From the NCBI GenBank assembly GCA_035576205.1, contig DATLWR010000126.1, positions 1 to 6,367 on the forward strand: a DNA stretch of 6,367 bases. Direction: 5' to 3'. Numbering within the stretch: the first letter of the stretch is position 1; every line of letters starts with the position of its first letter. Source of the stretch: DATLWR01 sp035576205. Its GTDB lineage: Bacteria; Pseudomonadota; Zetaproteobacteria; Mariprofundales; Mariprofundaceae. Positions 1 through 6,367 of the stretch are shown here, one piece after another. Made by a program: the position numbers and the translations under genes. Below the pieces are notes generated by a model. It ran no database searches. It saw nothing but the letters and a program-made list of their open reading frames with translations, and had not been told where the DNA came from.

Positions 1-3
1 CGA

Positions 4-19
4 CCTGAGCCAGCTCAGG
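4..19 (-). terminator. Hairpin at the end of the carB-greA-DUF4149 block
   Basis: A perfect inverted repeat, CCTGAG-CCAG-CTCAGG, overlaps the stop codon of the DUF4149 gene (TGA at 17-15). It could be the stem of an intrinsic terminator for minus-strand transcription. Any T-tract would lie left of position 1, outside the window, so terminator function is only a guess. Confidence 0.3.
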
Positions 20-512
20 ATGACTTGCATGACGCTCCGTTGTCTTTCGGGCCGAGTGCGACCAGCCAGGCCGCGGCGAGGGTCGACAGCAGGTGCAGCA
101 CGGCACTGATGCCGTGCCACATGCCAAACTCGGCACGCTGCGGGTTATCCTTCGGCAGCAGGTCGATCGGACCCATAGCCGCCTTCAGGGCCGCCATTTT
201 CGGCGCCAGTGCGAATTCGTTGACGGCGACCAGCAGCACGAGTGCCAGCAGCAGGCCCCAACGCAGTTTGTTTTGGGAAGGCCCCTGGCCATCCATGCGT
301 AGCCAGAACATCGCCGCGGCCACGGCGAGGAACAGGATGCCGAGGTTGGCGCTGTGGAAGATATGTCCGGCCAGCATGCCGGCCAGTTGCTGGCTGCCGG
401 CATACTTGAACAGCAGCGGAGCCACGAGATAGCCGGAAACCACCAAGAGCCCCAGCATCAAAGCCAGGCACAGCCGCAGCGTGCCGGCGCGCAGGCAGGA
501 AGCGCTCACCAC
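15..512 (-). CDS. DUF4149 (TMEM205-like) integral membrane protein
   Basis: A 165-residue hydrophobic protein of unknown function. Four membrane segments are visible at about residues 13-33, 52-71, 84-104 and 132-153. Polar motifs near their ends (SGYLVAPLLF at 26-35, AGHIFH at 48-53, FALAPKM at 100-106, FGMWHGISAVLH at 129-140) match my memory of the DUF4149/TMEM205-like family, which is usually about 140-170 residues long. There is no cleavable signal peptide; the first helix probably acts as an anchor. The start is a GTG at 512, with a second in-frame GTG at 509. A good GGAGG Shine-Dalgarno (complement of 522-526) lies 9 nt upstream of the first GTG, which supports 512. The gene follows greA by 30 nt on the same strand with no terminator between, so it is probably co-transcribed with carB and greA. 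This neighbourhood is common in betaproteobacteria but does not reveal its function. The family call is from memory. Confidence 0.85.
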   Translation of the reverse strand: MVSASCLRAGTLRLCLALMLGLLVVSGYLVAPLLFKYAGSQQLAGMLAGHIFHSANLGILFLAVAAAMFWLRMDGQGPSQNKLRWGLLLALVLLVAVNEFALAPKMAALKAAMGPIDLLPKDNPQRAEFGMWHGISAVLHLLSTLAAAWLVALGPKDNGASCKSS

Positions 513-542
513 CGGCTACGGCCTCCGGCCGGGAAATGCATG

Positions 543-1016
543 TCAGGCATAGCTGAGCGACTGGATCTCGTATTCGCGCACGCCGCCCGGCGCATGCACG
601 GTGGCGGTATCGCCCTCCGTCTTGCCGATCAGTGCGCGGGCGATCGGCGAGGTGATGGAGATCTTGCCATGCTCGAGATCGGCCTCGTCCACACCCACGA
701 TCTGGTAAGTCACCTCGGTGCCCTTGTCGAGATCGATCAGCTCGACGGTGGCGCCGAAGACGATCTTCTCGGAGTTGATGGTGGCCGGGTCGATGATATG
801 GGCGCGGGCGATCTTGTCCTCGACATCCTTGATGCGCGCCTCGTTGAGCCCCTGCTCCTCCTTGGCGGCGTGGTACTCGGCATTCTCGGAGAGATCGCCG
901 TGCGCGCGCGCCTCTTCGATGGCGGCGATGATCTTGTGGCGCTTCTCGCCCTTCAGGAACTCCAGTTCCTTCTGCAGCTGGGCTGCGCCGACCTTGGTCA
1001 TGGGCACGCGTTCCAT
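543..1016 (-). CDS. greA: Transcription elongation factor GreA
   Basis: GreA binds the secondary channel of RNA polymerase and stimulates cleavage of backtracked RNA, rescuing stalled complexes. The predicted product is 157 residues, against 158 for E. coli GreA. The N-terminal antiparallel coiled coil spans roughly residues 8-75 and carries the tip motif HGDLSENAEY at 39-48, whose acidic D41 and E44 correspond to the residues that coordinate catalytic Mg2+. The C-terminal globular FKBP-like domain (about 80-157) contains VFGATVELIDLD, VGVDEAD, SPIARALIGK and TPGG-like APGG. I chose ATG 1016 because MERVPMTKVGA aligns with the E. coli start MQAIPMTLRGA; a longer reading from 1034 would overlap the carB end. 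The start follows the carB stop by one nucleotide, and its Shine-Dalgarno lies inside carB, so translational coupling is likely. Confidence 0.98.
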   Translation of the reverse strand: MERVPMTKVGAAQLQKELEFLKGEKRHKIIAAIEEARAHGDLSENAEYHAAKEEQGLNEARIKDVEDKIARAHIIDPATINSEKIVFGATVELIDLDKGTEVTYQIVGVDEADLEHGKISITSPIARALIGKTEGDTATVHAPGGVREYEIQSLSYA

Positions 1017-1017
1017 C

Positions 1018-4239
<3,222 letters not shown>

Positions 4240-4250
4240 CGAAGGGCAAA

Positions 4251-4255
4251 CTCCC
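4251..4255 (-). promoter_or_regulatory. Probable carB ribosome-binding site
   Basis: GGGAG on the minus strand, 11 nt upstream of the carB ATG at 4239. The spacing is longer than ideal, but it is the only purine-rich candidate before the start. Confidence 0.45.
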
Positions 4256-4260
4256 GCTTA

Positions 4261-4274
4261 CATTGGTTCCAATG
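4261..4274. promoter_or_regulatory. 14-bp palindrome upstream of carB (possible operator or hairpin)
   Basis: CATTGGTTCCAATG is a perfect inverted repeat with 6-bp arms and a 2-bp centre, just upstream of the carB ribosome-binding site and downstream of the putative terminator. It could be a regulator site for carB, or chance. No known operator consensus is recognised. Confidence 0.35.
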
Positions 4275-4287
4275 GCGACTGACACAG

Positions 4288-4315
4288 AAAACGGGCAGGC
4301 AAGCCGCCAACCCGT
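4288..4315 (-). terminator. Intrinsic terminator between the nif remnant and carB
   Basis: On the minus strand the outer stem ACGGG/CCCGT is extended by a G-U pair. After one U-U mismatch comes an inner GGC/GCC stem with a 5-nt loop. The structure is followed directly by TTTTCTGT. The position, downstream of the nifM-like stop and about 50 nt before carB, suits the end of a nif operon. If it works, it insulates carB from the nif promoter; it could also act as an attenuator in a carB leader. Judged by eye; no folding energy was calculated. Confidence 0.5.
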
Positions 4316-4420
4316 CGACCCCGAACCCTAGCGCAGCAGCCGGGCTGGCGAAAGTGCCCCTGCCCCGCCGGACGAATTCCATGGAACACAACAAAGCTTC
4401 AATGTGGGAACGGCCGCAAC

Positions 4421-4450
4421 GGCCGTCGGGAATCAGGCCGTCGGGAATCA
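4421..4450. repeat. Tandem 15-bp duplication at the nifM-like stop
   Basis: GGCCGTCGGGAATCA occurs twice head to tail at 4421-4435 and 4436-4450. Each copy contains the minus-strand TGA of the nifM-like frame (4450-4448 and 4435-4433), so the stop codon and its 3' flank are duplicated in frame. It is a short tandem duplication of the replication-slippage type. Confidence 0.9.
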
Positions 4451-4597
4451 GGCCTCGGGCGTCGCCAGCAGCGCCGCCAGCCAGGCGTGCTGGTATTTGC
4501 GCGCCTGCGACTGCTGCAGCCGTTCGCGGATCTTCGGCGCCATCTCCGCAAAGGTGGCCTCGCCGGCCGAGTGGATCTTCTCGCACCAGAGCAGGTG
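4448..4597 (-). pseudogene. nifM: 3' remnant of nifM (parvulin-type nitrogenase Fe-protein maturation factor)
   Basis: NifM is a PpiC/parvulin-like prolyl isomerase needed to mature the nitrogenase iron protein NifH. Only 49 C-terminal codons remain, against about 270-300 in the family. They begin HLLWCEKIHSAGEATFAEM and end KYQHAWLAALLATPEA before TGA at 4450-4448. The opening matches the GWHLLWCE stretch that ends the parvulin domain in NifM proteins as I remember them. It is followed by the usual basic, glutamine-rich C-terminal helix with FAEM.PKIRERLQQ and a final AWL. The frame differs from that of the upstream nifV remnant by one base, and the segment has no start or ribosome-binding site of its own, so it is not expected to be expressed. 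Its position downstream of nifV on the same strand agrees with known nif gene order. Another parvulin-family C-terminus (SurA/PpiD-like) is the main alternative. A homology search was not possible here. Confidence 0.7.
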
Positions 4598-4599
4598 CC

Positions 4600-5463
4600 C
4601 CCCTCGCCCACCAGGCTCTTCTGCCAGGAGACCGGGCGGCCGGAAGCGGAACTCACGTAATCGGAGAGCGCCTGAAAACGGGTGAGATCGACGCCGGCGT
4701 CGATGCCGTAGAGGCGCTTCAGCCCCATCGCCACCTCTTCGAGGGCGGCGTTGCCGGCGCGCTCGCCGAGGCTGTTCACGGTGGTGTTCACGTGCGTAGC
4801 GCCGCCCAGCACGGCGGCCATCGAGTTGGCGGTAGCCAGCCCGAAATCATCGTGGGCGTGCATCTCGAGATCGAGATCGGTGGCAGCGCGCAGCGCCTTG
4901 AAGCGCTCGACGACGCCGAACGGCTCCATGATGCCGACGGTATCGGCGAAGCGGAAACGGGAGGCGCCGGCAGCCTGGGCTGCCTCAACGACCTGCAGCA
5001 GGAAATCACTGTCTGCGCGCGAAGCATCCTCGCCGCCGACACAGACCTCGAAGCCCATGTCGAGGGCGGCCGGCACCATGTTGCGGATATTCTGCAAAAC
5101 CCAGTCGCGGTCGCGGCCAAGCTTGCGGGCGATCTGCTGATCGGAAACGGGAATGGAGAGATCGACCATCTGCACATCAAGGCCCCGGCAGCTGGCCAGA
5201 TCCTTCGGATTCATGCGGCACCAGACGAGCAAGTTTGCATTAAGGCCCAGCTGGGCGACCTGGCGGATGCCTTCGCGTTCCTCGGGCCCCATCACCGGGA
5301 TACCGACTTCGAGCTCCGGCACACCCAGCGCATCCAGCCCGCGGGCGATGGCGAGTTTCTCCTCGAGGCTGAAGGCGACACCGGCCGACTGCTCACCATC
5401 GCGCAGCGTGGTGTCGTCGATAACGATCTGGCGAGCCTGTGCCTGATTCGAAACGGTTCCCAT
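4600..5463 (-). pseudogene. nifV: Truncated nifV (homocitrate synthase)
   Basis: NifV condenses acetyl-CoA with 2-oxoglutarate to homocitrate, the organic ligand of the nitrogenase FeMo-cofactor. The first 288 codons are clean NifV sequence against about 375-390 in the family. They include the metal-binding DDTTLRDGEQ (16-25), CVGGEDASRAD (141-151), RFADTVGIMEPFG (171-183), the HAHDDFG metal motif (202-208) and NSLGERAGNAALEE (230-243). After WQKSLVGEG (280-288) the expected continuation, VFTHEAGIHVDG and the lid/C-terminal region, is absent. The frame instead runs through 66 arginine-rich codons of shifted sequence to a TGA at 4401-4399, and nifM-like sequence appears in the neighbouring frame. 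ATG 5463 is preferred to an in-frame TTG at 5493, because the TTG lies inside the sigma-54 promoter and the family starts shortly before IVIDDTT. The product should be inactive. The promoter looks intact. Confidence 0.9.
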
Positions 5464-5474
5464 GCCGGTTCGGG

Positions 5475-5490
5475 TGCAACCGGCGTGCCA
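5475..5490 (-). promoter_or_regulatory. Sigma-54 (RpoN) -24/-12 promoter of nifV
   Basis: The minus strand reads TGGCACGCCGGTTGCA, matching the sigma-54 consensus TGGCACG-N4-TTGCW at every fixed base. The invariant GG (5489-5488) and GC (5477-5476) are exactly 10 bp apart. With the usual 12-nt distance, transcription would start at about 5464, next to the nifV ATG (5463-5461). The -12 element also lies in a perfect inverted repeat (GCCGGTT at 5464-5470 with AACCGGC at 5478-5484). Confidence 0.88.
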
Positions 5491-5507
5491 CAAATCGGCC
5501 CTTATGT

Positions 5508-5520
5508 TTTCAATGAGTTA
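5508..5520 (+). promoter_or_regulatory. IHF-like site between the NifA site and the sigma-54 promoter
   Basis: TTTCAATGAGTTA matches the IHF core consensus WATCAA-N4-TTR with one mismatch, in an AT-rich patch. It lies between the activator sites and the -24/-12 element, where IHF bends nif promoters so that NifA can touch the sigma-54 polymerase. The motif is weak alone; position is the main support. Confidence 0.45.
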
Positions 5521-5529
5521 GAAAACGAT

Positions 5530-5550
5530 TGTCGCATCCCCTGAGCGACA
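5530..5550. promoter_or_regulatory. Second TGTCGC...GCGACA inverted repeat (variant activator site?)
   Basis: TGTCGC (5530-5535) and GCGACA (5545-5550) are perfect 6-bp arms separated by 9 bp, giving TGT-N15-ACA. The arms are identical to those of the NifA-type site at 5563-5578, but 5 bp (half a helical turn) further apart. It may be a second, weaker NifA site, a duplicated half-site pair or a site for another regulator. Confidence 0.4.
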
Positions 5551-5562
5551 CATCCCGCTCTT

Positions 5563-5578
5563 TGTCGCCTTTGCGACA
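5563..5578. promoter_or_regulatory. NifA upstream activator sequence (TGT-N10-ACA)
   Basis: TGTCGCCTTTGCGACA fits the NifA binding consensus TGT-N10-ACA exactly and has extended dyad symmetry (TGTCGC/GCGACA). Its centre is about 107 bp upstream of the predicted nifV transcription start, within the usual range for NifA sites at nif promoters. Together with the sigma-54 element this shows that the truncated gene had nitrogen-fixation control. Confidence 0.82.
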
Positions 5579-5632
5579 ATGGCTATATGCAACAGACTTA
5601 GTCTATAGTCGTTTTGCATAAATGGAGAGGAA

Positions 5633-5713
5633 ATGACGCAAGACTCAAGGCCTGACCCCAAAACATACATAACGGAGAAATTAAGACCCGTAATATTAGA
5701 TTTGGGTCGATAA
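5633..5713 (+). CDS. Possible 26-codon leader or small ORF before the cyclase-like gene
   Basis: A 26-codon ORF, starting MTQDSRPDPKTYITEK and ending LDLGR before TAA at 5711-5713. It is preceded by a strong Shine-Dalgarno, GGAGAGG (5624-5630), only 2-5 nt from the ATG. It resembles nothing I know and has no membrane segment. It ends 20 nt before the ATG of the next gene, which lacks a good ribosome-binding site of its own, so it may be a translated leader that couples to that gene. The frames differ, and an in-frame stop (5731-5733) just before the downstream ATG rules out a simple N-terminal extension. Part of it (5646-5659) resembles sequence I associate with repeat or transposon ends, so it may not be a gene at all. 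Confidence 0.35.
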   Translation: MTQDSRPDPKTYITEKLRPVILDLGR

Positions 5714-5733
5714 AGGATAGCGTCCTACAGTAA

Positions 5734-6367
5734 ATGTCCGCCCTCGTGCTACCTACCCCCCGATTTGTTGGTATGTTCGACATCATCGGCTTTAAGGCTC
5801 TTCGAGAAAAGAAAGGGACTGCGGGACTGTATACGCAGTTCAAGAGAGGGATCATTCCCGCCATCCAACATTCAGCTGCCGGCAAAAGCAAAGAGCTAGT
5901 GATCGACGGGACTCCGACACTTGTTCCAGACTTCTCAAACTGCGTTATTAGCTACCGCGTAATTTCGGATAGCGTCATATTTTTTACGCCGGATGATTCA
6001 TTCGATTCGTTCGCAAGTATTGTTCACTCTGCGCATATGCTTATTCAGTTTGGCTTTTCCGGTGGCAAAGCACCCTATCGCGGAGCTATTGGCTGGGGGG
6101 ACCTCATTGATGACCAAGACATCCTCATCGGCAGTGCAATCGAAGATGCATATAATGGAGAAAACTCTCAAGCATGGGCTGGTGCGATGCTGACAAAGAA
6201 TTGTCGATCCTTCGTAGAACGAAATGAGTATATCCAGCTTTACGCGGCTACTCACTCCCAAGCTTTAGAGCTAACAAAGGATCAAAACAAAAGGCGCAAC
6301 ATTGCTGAAAATGCAAAACGCTTAGTCTTATATCGAGTACCAATTCAGCAAAACCCAAAGGATGGTT
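5734..6367 (+). CDS. Divergent class III nucleotide-cyclase-like protein (5' part, runs off the window)
   Basis: The frame is open from ATG 5734 to the window end (211 codons visible, no stop), so this is the N-terminal part of a longer protein. Its layout matches class III nucleotide cyclase folds. RFVGMFDIIGF (10-20) offers the first metal-binding aspartate, D16; ISDSVIFF (77-84) the second, D79. RGAIGWGD (116-123) is followed by ILIGSAIEDAYNGENSQAWAGAML (130-153, quoted in outline), at the place of the canonical GxxVNxAARL region. A charged, probably helical stretch follows from about 155. The AY..E..Q.W.G pattern is one I associate with divergent cyclase-like proteins, including those near Pycsar PycC enzymes, which make cCMP or cUMP. 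Product and role cannot be decided here. An in-frame TAA at 5731-5733 fixes the upstream limit; ATG 5773 would cut the first strand. AGGA lies 16 nt upstream, too far. Codon use is much more AT-rich than in the genes to the left, suggesting acquisition. Confidence 0.65.
   Translation, partial: MSALVLPTPRFVGMFDIIGFKALREKKGTAGLYTQFKRGIIPAIQHSAAGKSKELVIDGTPTLVPDFSNCVISYRVISDSVIFFTPDDSFDSFASIVHSAHMLIQFGFSGGKAPYRGAIGWGDLIDDQDILIGSAIEDAYNGENSQAWAGAMLTKNCRSFVERNEYIQLYAATHSQALELTKDQNKRRNIAENAKRLVLYRVPIQQNPKDG

Noticed and set aside
4410..4426. ACGGCCG-CAA-CGGCCGT hairpin as the terminator of the nif remnant
   Set aside because: The stem is good but no T-tract follows on the minus strand; the hairpin at 4291-4315 followed by TTTT fits better.
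4399..4597. The continuation of the nifV frame to the stop at 4399 as a real NifV C-terminus
   Set aside because: After GEG it is an arginine-rich out-of-frame string with no resemblance to the NifV C-terminus, and the adjacent frame gives a sensible nifM-like sequence over the same bases.
5464..5493. TTG at 5493 as the nifV start
   Set aside because: It lies within the sigma-54 promoter and upstream of the predicted transcription start, and adds residues not found in NifV proteins.
5579..5600. A second sigma-54 promoter around minus-strand TTGCAT
   Set aside because: The -12-like half is present but there is no GG at the correct 10-bp distance.
5598..5891. A 97-codon minus-strand ORF opposite the cyclase-like gene
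   Set aside because: It is antisense to a frame with recognisable motifs and has no motif or ribosome-binding site of its own.

Overview
The window reads as the chromosome of a GC-rich diazotrophic proteobacterium. The order carB-greA-DUF4149 is typical of Beta- and Gammaproteobacteria, and the nif material resembles the nifV...nifM arm of Klebsiella/Azotobacter-type clusters. A Rhodocyclales-like betaproteobacterium is a reasonable guess but is not proven from this sequence. Positions 1 to about 5500 are GC-rich with strongly biased codon use. From about 5500 to the right edge the DNA becomes clearly more AT-rich.

Left part (1-4239, all on the minus strand): a housekeeping block transcribed right to left. 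It holds carB (large subunit of carbamoyl-phosphate synthase), greA (transcript cleavage factor, starting 1 nt after the carB stop) and a small four-helix DUF4149 membrane protein. carA, the usual upstream partner of carB, is not in the window.

Middle (4240-5463, minus strand): the remains of a nitrogen-fixation operon. The first 288 codons of nifV (homocitrate synthase) are intact. At a run of six G residues (4598-4603) the sequence jumps, out of frame, into what looks like the last 49 codons of nifM (the parvulin-type maturation factor of the nitrogenase Fe protein). Known nif operons are collinear (nifV...nifW-nifZ-nifM), so this looks like one internal deletion that removed the end of nifV, the genes between and most of nifM. 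A plausible intrinsic terminator (4288-4315) and a 14-bp palindrome (4261-4274) separate this remnant from carB.

Intergenic control region (5464-5632): in front of broken nifV is a textbook nif promoter on the minus strand. It has a consensus sigma-54 -24/-12 element, an IHF-like site, an exact TGT-N10-ACA NifA activator site and a second, wider inverted repeat. The predicted transcription start falls at the nifV ATG, implying a nearly leaderless mRNA.

Right part (5633-6367, plus strand, AT-rich): a 26-codon ORF with a strong ribosome-binding site, followed by a gene that runs off the window. Its product has the layout of a divergent class III nucleotide cyclase (FDIIGF, SDS, RGAIGWG and AYNGENSQAWAG motifs). 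It may belong to an acquired island, possibly a cyclic-nucleotide defence system of the Pycsar kind, but any effector gene would lie outside the window.
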